Assembly (NCBI RefSeq): GCF_019703515.2
Contig: NC_059385.1
Span: forward strand, 35,723,001 to 35,787,000
DNA: 64,000 bases
Direction of reading: 5' to 3'
Origin: Myxocyprinus asiaticus
Taxonomy: Eukaryota; Chordata; Actinopteri; Cypriniformes; Catostomidae
Part shown: piece by piece, positions 24,123-38,100 of the stretch
Layout: each line of letters opens with the position of its first letter
Position numbering within the stretch: position 1 is the first letter of the stretch
The notes under the pieces: generated by a model
What the model saw: the letters and a program-made list of their open reading frames with translations, nothing else
Databases searched by the model: none
What the model was told of the DNA's origin: nothing
Program-made: the position numbers and the translations under genes

Positions 24123-27100
24123 GGAACTGCCACCTCTGGTCGCCTTTATCCCTCTTGTGGGCTTGATTAGGGGCCGGGTGTGCGGCATCACGACACAGCC
24201 CCGCCCTTCTCCTCGGCTTGTAGGTTTTATTGGAGAGCCTCAACATAACGTGAGAGAGTGAAGATTTTAGGACAGTATACATTATTACTATTGCATAATG
24301 TAATATAATTGGCAGTGTTGTCTGGGTTTCATAAATGATATAACTTATAAAATATGACTTTTGTAATTCTATCCCTTTGCAATAATTTATGAAAAATGCA
24401 ATTATCTTTAAAGCATTAAAAGTAATCATATAGCCCCATTTTATTATGATTTCAAGTTAAACATCAATAAATTACTACTTAAGGTGTAGGCCTATCTGTA
24501 ATAAGCATACGTACACCTTAAGAAGTATGACAGTTTGTATGACAATAGCTTATCATAATAATCACAATTATTTATGAAACATTTTTGTAAGCCAAATTTC
24601 ATAATCATGACAGCCCTATCTGCAATGAGGTCTGTATTCTTATGGAGCTGTGGTGTGAACAACAAGGGGTCTGAAACTGAGTCCTCTTTTATGTCCACTT
24701 ACATTGTGAACGCCAAAAGCACTGAGATCATTTGCGGCTGGTTCCCTTTGTGGTTCACTTTAACTGAACTGGGTTTGGTTCACTTAAAACGTACTATATG
24801 TGAAACCACCCTGAATCAATTTATAAATGTGGTTTAAATGCACATGTGCCATAGAGTTCAGTAAGTGCATTTATTTACACTACCATTAGAGTATAGATTA
24901 AATATTTCAACACAAAATTAATATGGATTGGATGTGTCATTTTCTAAATTCAACTTGTAATTAGGATTGCTTTTAATTGTGCTAAATCTTACTGAATTTT
25001 AAATCAGAACATTTATTCTGAAAAAGTATTTACCTATGCATTTACGTGTTAAATAATTGAATCTCAGTAATTAATGCGTGTTTGTGTTGTCAGGTTATGG
25101 GAAGAGTTTGTGTTTTCAGTTTCCTCCAGTGTACTGTCAGAACATCAGTGTGGTCATCTCACCTCTCATCGCTCTGATGGAGGATCAGGTGCTGCAGCTA
25201 CAGTACGTCAGCGCCATCAGTTTGACTTTAATGATCCTCTTCAGCACATTATTAGCAAATGTGCATTCAGGGCTTTAAAAAAAGGTTTAGATTATGTTGC
25301 ACATATCTGCTGATGTTCAGGTGTCAGTCACAGCTGAAACCCCATGGCAGCTTTAGCAAGAACATTGTGTTTGTTCTGTCAGTATCACTGGTCAACTGTT
25401 ATCTTTCAAGCTGGGTGGCTGACGGCGAGGGCAGAATCTGCAGAAAACTCAACAGAATTAAAACACCATCATCACAAAGTTCTACACATCCCCGTACCTT
25501 ACGTGTTCCTTTATTCAATCTATTGGCTAGTTCCTTTCAAAGTGCAGTACTCTCAGCTTTGTTTACATTTTTTAACTCTTAAACTCTGCTGGTGTGGGTG
25601 GGGCCAGGAGTGTGTAATAAATGTATGCTTAAAATATAAAAGTGGATAAATAAATAGTCATATGTAGTATCATTTGAAAGCCATTTGAATTAAAATAAAA
25701 ATCCATCACGTTTGGATTTATGCTACATAAAATAACAAGATAAGACCTGAAAACCTTTGTGTGGCAAATGAGTGGCACCTTCTGGTAATGATAATTTTTC
25801 ACATAGCACTAAAATCATATATCAACTGAAAGCTCTCTTTCTCAGGAATGTGACAATGCTGTTTGTTGCCACCACAGTTATTAAAAAAAATCACAAAGTG
25901 AAATACGATCTCTGTAAGATAGCAGACTATGGTGAGCATACTGGTGCACTATGGCTGCCGTCGCATCATCCAGGTGGGTGCTGCACACTGGTGGAGGTTG
26001 AGGAGAGTCCCCTATTCACTTTGTAAAGTGCTTTGAGTGTAGTGTCCAAAAAAGTGCTATATAAATGCAGCATTCATTCTAAACCTAACCTTAACCTTAC
26101 CTTTAGAAAAATAACCTTGGTTTTACTATGGTAACATAGTTTCACCATGGTATTTTTTTTGTAAATTTACAGTAACCACAAAATTAACCGTGGTTACTAT
26201 ATTAACAACATATTACTGTACTTGACATTCACCATGACCAAGCAGCGTCAACATTTATATACATTCTTATCTATTATTTTAAGTAGTATTAAATATTAAG
26301 AGTGGAATCAGGAAATCAGATGGGAGAAAGAGTGGGAGATTCGAACCACGGTTGCTTGGACAACAGTACACATTCTCACACCACCTTTACTTACGCCACT
26401 GCAGCGACATCTATTGTTTGATTTGTTGTATATTTCTTTGGTTCCAGCAGACTATTGGGGTGTAAATAGCTGCACTGTGTGACAGATGCTATTTACACTG
26501 GGTGCAAATAGACACTGTTAAATAAAATGATTCATCATTAGATTCTAAACATTATAATAATAAATACAATATTGAATTAGTGGATTTATTTTTTATTTGG
26601 GAAGTTTTCTGTTAAATCAGACTAATATTTTTCAGTTAGTCAACTATATGTGTGTAAGGTGAGCTTTTAAGTATAGGTGTGAAAAATTGCAGGTGGCAGC
26701 CAAAATATGCAGCAGAGCTGAAGTGGTTAAACCATTCCACAGATTTCCCCCCAAAATCAAGAACATGTGAAAAAGGACATATTCCATCTTGCCTCAGCGA
26801 TTACCAGTATAATGCCTGTATATAATACAATTTATGATTGCAAATGACATAAACATTCATGTTACGCTATTTTATTACAATTAAAATTTGCCCATTATCC
26901 AGTCTTTATCCTTCTGTAATCAGTAATCAGGATGTAAATGTGATTACATTTCACCTAATGAGAACTCTGCTAAAATACCTTTCTTTCTGTTTGCGTTACA
27001 GAATGTCAAACATTACTGCTTGTTTTCTTGGATCTGCTCAGACCAGAAATCTGTTTGAGGAGGTGAAGAGGTGAGGAGAGCTTCAGATCAGAGGATTCAC

Positions 27101-30100
27101 ATTGGGCCTGTACACTGATGTGACACTACTTTTGCTCTCTCTGCTTTTCAGGGGTCATTTCAGAGTGGTGTATATGACGCCTGAATTCTGTTCGGGGAAT
27201 ATTCCTCTGCTAGTGCAGCTCAACAGGACACTCGGTAAGTGGAACTGAATGTAATAAAATCACACTACTGTATATTGATATAAAATGGTTGTTTAATTGT
27301 AATTGAGTGCATATCTTTGCCATGTGTTTGTAGGTCTGTCTCTGGTTGCTGTGGATGAGGCTCATTGTATCTCTCAGTGGGGTCATGATTTCAGGAGTGC
27401 TTATCGTGACCTGGGCAAACTCAAGAAAAACCTCCCTGGTGTGAGTTATTATTATGATCATACAACTGATCGAAATCACTTAAGAATTCATTTTCAACAC
27501 ACAAATGATTGCATTTATATTATTCATTTTTTTTTCAGGTTCCTATTTTGGCGCTCACGGCCACGGCAAGTCCGTCTATCCGTGATGACATCGTTAAGAG
27601 TCTTCACCTGAGCAATACCATCATCACCTGCACCTCGTTTGACCGGCCCAACCTCTACCTGGATGTCAATCGCAAGAGCGGCGATGTTATGCAAGACATC
27701 AAGCGATTTCTCATTAAAAAGAAAGGGTAGGCCGTGGTGATTACCTTTTAAAAAGGATTGGTTCCCAAAACCATTTTGGCTCTGCAATGTATAAAGACTG
27801 ACCAGCATTTATGACCGTTTTGATCAATAAAGTGAAGCGTCACCATTTTTAGAAAATATCCTTTAATAGTGTCAGTATTTCATCAATTCATGTACATTAA
27901 TTTTAGTCAGTTTTAATCCGACTGAAATGTCGATGGAAATAACATTTGATGAAATGTATCAAACTGTAACAGACCAAAATGTAACAAAATATTCAATCAT
28001 TTTAAAAATGCATTCGTGCATTCCCATCAAGACCTGTAAAGGAGGAAGGTCTTGATGGGAATGCACGAACAAGAAGCAGTGAAAGGAATCCAGCGTCCAG
28101 CTGCGGGGGGTTTCACGGACACATCCCTGACCGCTGCCTCACCACCAGGAGATGTTCAGGTATTAATGGAGCTAAACATCTGTGATGGGTGTCTCCTGGC
28201 TGATGACCCCGTAGCTGGATGACTGAAGGCACAGGCAGAGGTGCAACAGGCAATAATGCACAGCAGGTTTAGACAGCTACCTGTCCATCTGAAAGATTAA
28301 TATGTTTAATATATAAAATTAAACAATGTGAGAGAGCTGTCGTGAAAAACTGAGCTCCAGAAATAAATGCATATAATGAATTTAAGGAAGTATGAGCTAC
28401 TTTTAGAAGTTACTCTGTTGTGAATTCCTCACGTTTAGATATTGCATTACGTGTAGCACGATTTTAAGGAAACGGGGTGTTCACAATGCAAGTTACTCAT
28501 TCTGACTAGTGCAAACTTGGTTCAAGTTCACCTCTACATTGGCTTTTTCAAATGCAAGTTGTAATATTGCGTTTATGTTGTGGAAAAAGTTAATGTCAGA
28601 TATATAGGATGTTTGTGAGTTAGGTAATTAATTCGTTTGGAAAGTTAATTGTACAGGTGTTCAGCTCCTTCAGATCATGCAGCTTAAATAGGGAAATCCC
28701 TAACATAGTACGACTGGATTATTTCAGTCAAATCTTTCATTCTTTTTTTCTTTATTTCTTTCCTGCTTTCTTTTTTCCTCCTCCTCTCTCTCTTTCTTTT
28801 TCCTTTCTTCCTTCATTAATAATCTTTTGAGTATTGCTATATTGTGTCTTTTTCGTCTCATCTTCATTATAGTTGACAAAATCTTTTTCATCAGTAATTA
28901 TGTTGATGAGATTAACAATAGGTGTCAAAAACATTCCAGCACATTTTTCAAACATTCGGAGGTGATTTTAAGCACTGGCCTACAGTGTCATTGTTTTCCT
29001 CTGTGTCTCTGACTCTGGAGTGTTGTTTTGTAGGGGTGATTATGAGTTTGAAGGATCAGCTATTGTGTACTGTCCCTCTAAGAAGGAGGCGGAGCGTGTG
29101 ACAGCAGCTCTGTGCAAACTGGGCATCACATGTGGAGTTTATCACGCTGGTCTGAGTATCAAACAGAGGAGAGAGACACAGCACCAATTCATGAGAGATG
29201 ACATTCAGGTAAATGACACACTGCTTTTAACCCTGGGTCAAGTGACATTTCACACTTAACTGGGTTATCAAACTGTGCTCCAGAGCTCCGCTGTTTCGGT
29301 GCCAAAGGTGTACAGTGTGAAACGATGTGGTGTTAGAATGTTACACAGAGATGTTTAGCAACAGACAACCAATCAAAAAAGGCTCACTGATTACCTCATT
29401 AAATATCGCACGGTTTGTATAGTTGCAGAAACATTCACATGCTGTTTATGTTCTCCGTCTGAGGGAAACCGGTCAAACAGTGATGGCAAACACGATAAAT
29501 GACGAAGAGACAGTATTCCTGTTTCAGAAGACTAAAGACAAACAGCTGATTTGCTTCATGATATTTTCCCAGAAGAGCAGCTCCATTGACAGGTTTCATG
29601 TCCATCGCGAGCTTAAATCATCCAATCATGGTTATTAACACCGCAAATATTTATATAAGAACGTTAATCCAGGGTCAAGTATGAACACTGTGAAACATGA
29701 AACAAGATAATGCCAGATTTCATTTACCCATGGTGTAGAATGACCTTTTGTCAACAATTTCAAGTGTGAAAAGTTCTGTGAAGTCCACTTTTTGTGTTAG
29801 TCATGATTATTGCACCAAAAATTTCACTCTGTCTCTCACCCTACAATTAAACAGAAAGATTTGGATGCTGTATCTGGAAGAGCTGTCCATGTAAATGACT
29901 GTAATGATTGGCTAGCCTGTTTTCTCACTGATTGACACTGCAGTTTCATTAAATGGTCTTTTATTACTAGAGAGTAGTTTTTAAAGTTACAGTAAGTTGT
30001 TAAAGTGCAGTGAACTCTCTTATTTCCAAAGATCAAGTAAAATCCTAATTAAATCAAACCCTTCAATGACACATGTTTAAATATCAGCAATACTGGTACT

Positions 30101-30731
30101 ATGGCAGATGAGGTCATGTTTGTCACAGTGTTGTTTTCATTGGCAGTGTGTGGTGGCCACTGTGGCGTTCGGAATGGGCATTAATAAATCTGATATCAGG
30201 AAGGTGATTCATTATGGAGCTCCTAAAGAGATGGAGTCCTACTATCAGGAGATCGGCAGAGCTGGCAGAGACGGGCTGCCCAGTGCCTGTCATGTCTTAT
30301 GGACGCCTAGTGATATGGCACTGAACCGGTGACAACCTTTCCTCATTTCATTCATCATTTCAACTAGCTTTACTTGCAGGATCTTGTGTGTGTGTAGCTT
30401 ATTTAAAATGTGTCTGTGCTCTTATTTTTTTTTGCTAAAGATTTCTTCTAAACCAATCCAAATGTGAGCGCTTCAGAGATTACAGGATGAATATGATGTC
30501 TAAAATGGAGAAGTATCTGAATTCTACCAAGTGCAGACGAAAGTAGGTGAATCTCACAAAACCTGTGAAGATGTCTGGTCATGTTCCATCCCAAAATCAA
30601 AAGAAAGAAAGAAACCGTTTTACTTTTCATAACAACAATGAAGCCTATTTTTAGGACATTACGATTATTATTCAATTATAATTTTTTCATTGTGTGGAAT
30701 TTTCAAGACAATTATACACTCCCAACACACG

Positions 30732-30796
<65 letters not shown>

Positions 30797-33479
30797 CACC
30801 GATCAGCCACAACATTAAAACTACCTGCCAAATATCGTGTAGGTCCCCCTCTTGCCTCCAAACAGCTCTGACCCGTCGAGGCATGGACTCCACAAGACCT
30901 CTGAAGGTGTCCTGTGATATCTGGCACCAAGACATTAGCAGCAGATCCTTCAAGTCCTGTAAGTTATGAGGTGGGGCCTCCATGGATCGGACTTGTTGGT
31001 CCAGCACATCCCATAGATGCTCAGTCAAATTGAGATCTGCCGAATTTGGAGGCCAAGTCAACACTTTGAACTCTATGTCATGTTCCTCAAACCATTCCTG
31101 TACAATTTTTTGCAGTGTGGCAGGGCACATTATCCTGCTGAAAGAGGCCACGGCCATCAGGGAATACCGTTGCCATGAAGGGGTTTACGTGGTTTGCAAC
31201 AATCTTTAGGTAGGTCGTACATGTCAAAGTAACAGCCACATGAATGCCAGGACCTAAGGTTTCCCATCAGAACATTGCCCAGAGCATCACACTGCCTCCG
31301 CCAGCCTGCCTTCTTCCCATGGTGCATCCTGCTGCCATCTAAACGACGCACACGCACCCGGCCGTCCACATTATCTAAAAGAAAACGTGATTCATCAGAC
31401 CAGGCCACCTTCTTTCATTGCTCCATTGTCCAGTTATGACGCTCACGTGCCCAATTCACGTGCTTTTGGTGGTCAGCATGGGCACTCTGACCGGTCTGTG
31501 GCTACGGCTACGCAGCTCCATACGCAGCAAGCTGTGCATTCTGACACCTTTCTATCATGGTCATCATTAAGTTTTTCAGCAATTTGTGCTACAGTAACTC
31601 TTCTGTGGGATCGGACCAGACGGGCTAGCCTTTGCTCCCCACATGCATCAGTGAGCCTTGGTCACCAGTTGTCCTTCCTTGGACCACTTTTGGTAGGTAC
31701 TAACCAGTGCATATCGGGAACACTTCACAAGACCTTCCGTTTTGGAGATGCTCTGACCCAGTCATCTAGCCATCACAATTTGGCCCTTGTTAAAGTCACT
31801 CAGATCCTTATGCTTGTCCATTTTTCCTGCTTCCAACACATGAAATTCAAGAAGTGACTGTTCACTTGCTGCCTAATATATCCCATCCCTTGACAGGTGC
31901 CATTGTAATGAGATAATAAATGTTTTTCACTTCACCTGTCAGTGGTTTTAATGTTGTGGCTGATCTGTGTGTGTGTATATATGTATATATAATGTAAACT
32001 CAGCAAGAAATGTCCCTTTTTCAGGACACTGTGTTTTATAGGTAATTTTGTAAAAATCCAAATAACTTTACAGATCTTAATTGTAAAGGGTTTAAATAAT
32101 GTTTTCCATGCTTGTTCAGTGAACCATAAACAATTAATGAACATGCACCTGTAGAACGGTCATTAAGACACTAACAGCTTACAGACGGTAGGCAATTAAG
32201 GTCACATTTAGGACTAAAAACTTAGGACACTAAAGAGACCTTTCCACTGACTCTGAAAAACACCAAAAGAAAGATGCCAAGCGTCCCTGCTCATCTGTGT
32301 GAAAGTGCCTTAGGCATGAGGACTGCAGATGTGACCAGGGCAATACATTGCAATGTCCGTACTGTGAGACGCCTAAGACAGTGCTACAGGGAGACAGGAA
32401 GGACAGCTGATCATCCTCGCCGTGGCAGACCACGTGTAACATCACCTGCACAGGATTGGTACATCTGAATATCACACCTGCGGGACAGGTACAGGATGGC
32501 AACAACAACTGCCCGAGTTACACCAGGAATGCATAATCCCACCATCAGTGCTCAGACTGTCTGCAGTAGGCTGAGAGAGGCTGGACTGAGGGCTTGTAGG
32601 CCTGTTGTAAGACAGGTCCTTCCAGACATCACCGGCAACAACGTCGCCTATGGGCACAAACCCACCTTCGCTGGACCAAACAGGACTGGCAAAAAGTTCT
32701 CTTCACTGACGAGTCGCAGTTTTGTCTCACCAGGGGTGATGGTCGGACTCGCGTTTATCGTCGAAGGAATGAGCGTTACACCGAGGCCTGTACTCTGGAG
32801 CGGGATCAGTTTGGATGTGGAGGGTCCTCCATGGTCTGGGGCGGTGGGTCACAGCATCATCGCACTAAGCTTGTTGACATTGCAGGCATTCTCAACGCTG
32901 TACGTTACAGGGAAGACATCCTTCTCCCTCATGTGGTACCCTTCCTGCAGGCTCATCCTGATATGACCCTCCAGCATGACAATGCCACCAGCCATACTGC
33001 TCGTTCAGTGCTTGATTTCCTGCAAGACATGAATGTCAGTGTTCTGCCATGGCCAGCGAAGAGCCCGGATCTCAATCCAATTGAGCATGTCTGGGACCTG
33101 TTGTATCGGAGGGTGAGGGCTAGGGCCATTCCCCCCAGAAATGTCCGGGAACTTGCAAGTGCCTTGGTGGAAGAATGGGGTAACATCTCATAGCAAGAAC
33201 TGGCAAATCTGGTGCAGTCCATGAGGAGGAGATGCACTGCAGTACTTAATGCAGCTGGTGGCCACACCAGATACTGACTGTTACTTTTGATTTTGTTCAG
33301 GGACACATTATTCCATTTGTTAGTCACATGTCTGTGAAACTTGTTCAGTTTATGTCTTAGTTGTTGAGTCTTTTTATGTTCATACGAATTTTTTAAAAAA
33401 TTTACACGTTAAGTTTGCTTAAAGTAAAAGCAGTTGAAAGTGAGAGGACGTTTCTTTTTTTTTGCTGAGTGTGTTTGTG

Positions 33480-33563
<84 letters not shown>

Positions 33564-35133
33564 GCATTCAGAAAGTATTCAGACCCCTTCATTTGTTTCA
33601 AGTTTTATGTTGCAGCCTTATGCTAAAATGCTTTAAATAATTTTTTTCACATCAATCTACATAAAGCAAAAAACTGATTTTTTATAACTTTGCAAATTTA
33701 TTAAAAATAAAAAACTGAAATCACATTGACATAAGTATTCAGACCCTTTACTATGACACTTGAAATTTAGCTCAGATAAATCCCATTTCTCTTTATCATC
33801 TTTGAGATGTTCCTACACTTTGATTGGAATCCACCTGTGGCAAATTCAATTGATTGGACATGATTTGGAAAGTCACACACCTGTCTATATAAGGTCTCAC
33901 AGCTGAAAATGCATATCAGCGCAAAAACAAAGCCATGAGGTCAAAGGAACTGCCTGCAGAGCTCAGAGACAGGATTGTGTCAAGGCACAGATCTGGGGAA
34001 GGCTACAAAAAATTTTCGGCTGCATTGAAGGTTCCCAAGAGCACAGTGGCCTCCATAATTCTTAAATGGAAGAAGTTTGGAACAACCAGGACTCTTCCGA
34101 AAGCTGGCTGCCGGGCCAAACTGAGCACTCAAGGGAGAAAGGCCTTGGTAAGAGAGATGACCAAGAACCGGATGGTCACTCTGGTTGAGCTCCAGAGATC
34201 ATGTGTGGAGATGGGAGAAACTTGCAGAAGGACAACCATCACTGCAACACTCCACCGATCTGGGCTTTACGGCTGAGTGGCCAGACGGAAGCCTCTCCTC
34301 TGTGCAAGACACATGAAAAAGCACCTAAATGACTCCCAGACTGTGAGAAACAAGATTCTCTGGTCTGATGAAATGAAGATTGAACTGTTTGGCATATCTA
34401 GAGGAAACCAGGCACTGCTCATCACCTGTGCAATACCATCTCAACGGTGAGGCATGGTGGTGGTAGCATCATGCTGTGAGGATGTTTTTCAGCGGCAAGG
34501 ACTGGGGGACTGGTCAGGGTTGAAGGAAAGCTGAACGCAGCAAAGTACAGAGATATCCTTAATGAAAACTTGGTCCAGAGCGCTCGGGACCTCAGACTGG
34601 GCCGAAGGTTCACCTTCCAACAGGACAATGATCCTAAGCACACAGCCAAGACAACACAAGAGTGGCTTAGGGACAACTCTGTGAATGTCCTTGAGTGGCC
34701 CAGCCAGAGCCCGGACTTTAACCCAATCGAACATCTCTGGAGAGACCTGAAAGTGGCTGTCCACCGACGGTCCCAATCCAACCTAACAAAGCTTGATAGG
34801 ATCTGCAGAGAACAATGGCAGAAAATCCAGGTGTGGAAAGCTTGTTGCATCATACCCAAAAAGACTTGAGGCTGTAATTGCTGCCAAAGGTGCTTCAACT
34901 AAGTATTGAGTTAAGGGTCTGAATAATTATGTCAATGTGATATTTCAGCTTATTTTTAAGAAATTTGCAAAGTTATAAAAAAAATCTGGTTTTTGCTTTG
35001 TCATTATGTGGTACGGAGTGTAGATTGATGTGAATTATTATTTTATAAAGCATTTTAGCATAAGGCTACAACATAACAAAATGTGAAAAAAATGAAGGGG
35101 GTCTGAATACTTTGCGTGTGTGTGTGTGTATAT

Positions 35134-35165
<32 letters not shown>

Positions 35166-38100
35166 GTATATGTATATATATATATATGTGTTATTAAAAA
35201 AATGCAAAGTTAATTAAAAGTAAAATAAACAGGTGCGTTACAGTAATAAGAATTCGATTTTTTTGCATCATAGTAATCAGAATTGGATGGAAAATGTTCT
35301 TAAATGTCCTTAAAATAATGTCATTTTCTCATATTACTTCTATCTTTTGATTTTGGCGTGATATTTTTTTACTTTTACAAACATTCACAATCCTCTGTTA
35401 GACAACATTTCTGTCATGTACATAGAGGTGTTAATGCTAATGATGCTAATCATGGTGAATTGTGTTGATTTGTGCAGGTTGATTTTGTCTCATTTTGAAG
35501 ACAAGCGTCTGAGGAAAGTGACTGCTGGTATTCTGGGCAGCAGTCAGTGTTGTGATAACTGCAGATCAGGGTGAGTTCAGCTGCTCTCATACTGTGTTCT
35601 GAAAAGGGCTTTTCACACTTGAAAGTGTGAATTATCTTGTTGATGTTCGGGTTGAATATTTACTGTAAGAGGTCAGCAAAATTGATAGTGATGTTCACGT
35701 TTTAATAACTGCCTGTCCATCTGCCTAAATGTTGCCATGGAAGTTCATTCTGGTCATTTAAAGTCCTGTGAAATATACGAATCATTAACAAATAATGTTG
35801 TCTGAGGTGATAAAAATCTAGTTTAAAACACATATAAATGTAATCTTTGTGTCCGTGTTGGTTTCACACATTTTTGAAAAACATTTTATAGCATTTTGTA
35901 AAAAAATAATGGATTTAATGATGAATTGAATGGTGTAACCATCAAGTAAAAGGTGTTCAACTACTTTCCTTGCACCTTGAATACACACTTGGTTGCATTT
36001 TCAGGCAGGCCCAAAAAATATAGAAATGGTCAGCCATTGAGATTCCACATTGCCTCCAACAAAAGCCCAGCTCTGTGTGCCTATTTGCATAACTGTTAAT
36101 TTAGGAGTGATAAAGAATCGCAATAGATTCTTCCTGTGCCTTACATATCTCTGTCCATTCTTCCTCTGTTATTTGGGAGTTTGACTCTTTCTCCCATTTT
36201 TGTTTAATGTACTTTGTTGAGTGATTCTTTGAGGCTTGTATACTTCCATACAGTCTTGAAACCAACTTTTTGTTGTCTTCTGTTTTGTATGCATTAGAAA
36301 ATATAGTGATCAAGTTGTAGTAATTTGCCTCTATGCTTTTTACTTTTTTGTTGAAATAATCCCTAACTTGCAAATATCTGTAGAAGTCCCGTTTTTCTAG
36401 TCCAGATGTGTCTGATATGACCTGATAGCTCTGTAGTTGTCCATTTAAGGTGACTTAACAGTAAGACATAATACCTCTCCCAACCCACCTTGTGTCCTTC
36501 CTAGCAGGTCCAAATCCTGGGTCATATGCTACCCAGCTCAAGACCCCAACCTGTTTTTCCAGTTGTAATTTCCTCAAGACCCTGAACCACAACTTCACTG
36601 AGAATATGGTCCATTTATTTAATCTGTTATAACTCCTTTTGGCCTCACTTTTATTTCCTAATATTGACTGTATTGGTGGATCTATCTGTGTAATTTCCAG
36701 GGTCTTCCATTTAGATTCATAGTTTGGTTGACACCAGCATACAATTTCAATTGTGCAGCATAATAATAATCCTGTAGGCATGGTAGAGCTCTCCCTCCCA
36801 TCTCTTTTACCAACTGCAGTGCCTTAAACCTTATGATAGGTCTTCTACTATTCCAGACGAACCTTGAAATCATCCCATCCCATTCGTTAAATTGTTTTTG
36901 GGGTACTTCCAGAGGCAATGATTGAAAAAGATAGCGTATCCATGGTAACATGTTCATTTTAATTATTTCTATTCGATTACTCATGTCTAATGGAAGCAAA
37001 GTCCATCTAGAAATGTCAGATTTTATCTCCTTGTTAATGGGTCTGTAGTTGCTGTCAAAGAGTTTTGATACGTCTTTATTTAAGTTTATTCTCAAGTATT
37101 TTATTGAGGGAGAGTTCCATTTAAAGTCATGTATCGTCTTGTATCTGGATGGGTGTAAAATTAGTGAGGGTTTGAGTTTTTTGGATATGTAATTTACACC
37201 GATCAGCCACAACATTAAAAGCACCTGCCAAATATTGTGTAGGTCCCCTTCGTGCCGCCAAAACAGTGCCAACCCGCATCTCAGAATAGCATTCTGAGAT
37301 TCTATTCTTCTCACCACAATTGTACAGAGCAGTTATCGTAGACTTTGGCCAGACTGGTTCGAACTGACATTCTCTGTTGACCTCTCTCATCAACAAGGCA
37401 TTTCTATCCACAGAACTGCCGCTCACAGGATGTTTTTTGTTTTTGGCACCATTCAGAGTAAATTCTAGAGACTGTTATGCGTGAAAATCCCAGGAGACCA
37501 GCAGTTACAGAAGTACTCAAACACGCCCATATGCCACCAACAATCATCCATGTGATTTATCTAATCAGCCAATCGTGTGACAGCAAAGCAGTGCATAAAA
37601 TCACACAGATACAGTCAGGAGCTTCAGTTAATGTTCACATCAACCATCAGAATTGGGAAAAAATCCCAATCTCAGTGATTTGGACTGTGGCATGATTGTT
37701 GGTGCCAGATGGGCTGGTTTGAGTATTTCTGTAACTGATGATCTCCTGGGATTTTCATGCACAAAAGTCTCATAATACCTTTGTTTGGCAAACTTGATCC
37801 GTTTTCTTTATTTCCTCCTCATATATCAGATTTATGTCTTGTTTAACTTGGTTTTATCAAATCAATATTTGTGGGTTTTTCTGTTTGGTTTAATCTCGAA
37901 ATTCTTCATTTCCTCTTGTAGATCTGATAATCTTTTCTGTTTTTTCTTTAGTTTTTCTTTTTTTTTTTCCATTAGACAGTGAGCGCAATAATTCTACCCC
38001 CAACTACAGCCTTTGCTGTGTCCCATAAAGTACTTAGAGACACTTCTCCATTGTCATTATATTGGAGATACATTTTAAATTCCTTCTGAATCTGCTTCTG

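Larger units (their letters stand above)
23119..24215 (-). mobile_element. Miniature (TRIM-like) LTR retroelement
   Basis: Two direct repeats of about 240 bp (23119-23358 and 23968-24215) flank about 610 GC-rich bases. Read on the minus strand, the 5' repeat ends in TTACA and is followed one base later by TGGTGCCAACAACCCGGGA, a primer-binding-site-like sequence. The 3' repeat starts TGTGGCAG and is directly preceded by a purine run, GAAGGAAAGGAGGAAGGAG. This order is LTR, primer site, short interior, polypurine tract, LTR. The interior has no gag, pol or env similarity, so the element must depend on another retroelement. It is about 1.1 kb in total. Confidence 0.75.
22433..24811. mobile_element. 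Harbinger-like DNA element, non-autonomous, split by an LTR element
   Basis: The left end GGGCGTTTTCACACCTAG at 22433 pairs with an inverted right end (reverse complement GGGTGGTTTCACATATAG) finishing at 24811. TGA flanks both sides (22430-22432, 24812-24814), consistent with the 3-bp duplication of PIF/Harbinger elements. No transposase is visible. The LTR element at 23119-24215 lies inside and is therefore younger. The superfamily assignment is tentative. Confidence 0.55.
25203..27001. other. wrn intron 9 with small repeats
   Basis: AT-rich, about 1.8 kb. It contains the repeat copy at 25925-26075 and a short inverted-repeat MITE-like segment at 26095-26235. No further gene was seen. Confidence 0.6.

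Noticed and set aside
25074..25313. Plus-strand open frames across wrn exon 9
   Set aside because: One frame contains the exon itself and runs into the intron; the other is a shadow. Only 25094-25202 has splice sites and helicase similarity.
28738..28955. Lysine/arginine-rich minus-strand frame
   Set aside because: Translation of the polypyrimidine tract.
30687..31157. 156-codon minus-strand frame ending in a long IY repeat
   Set aside because: It is a transposase remnant running into a (TA)n microsatellite, not a separate gene.
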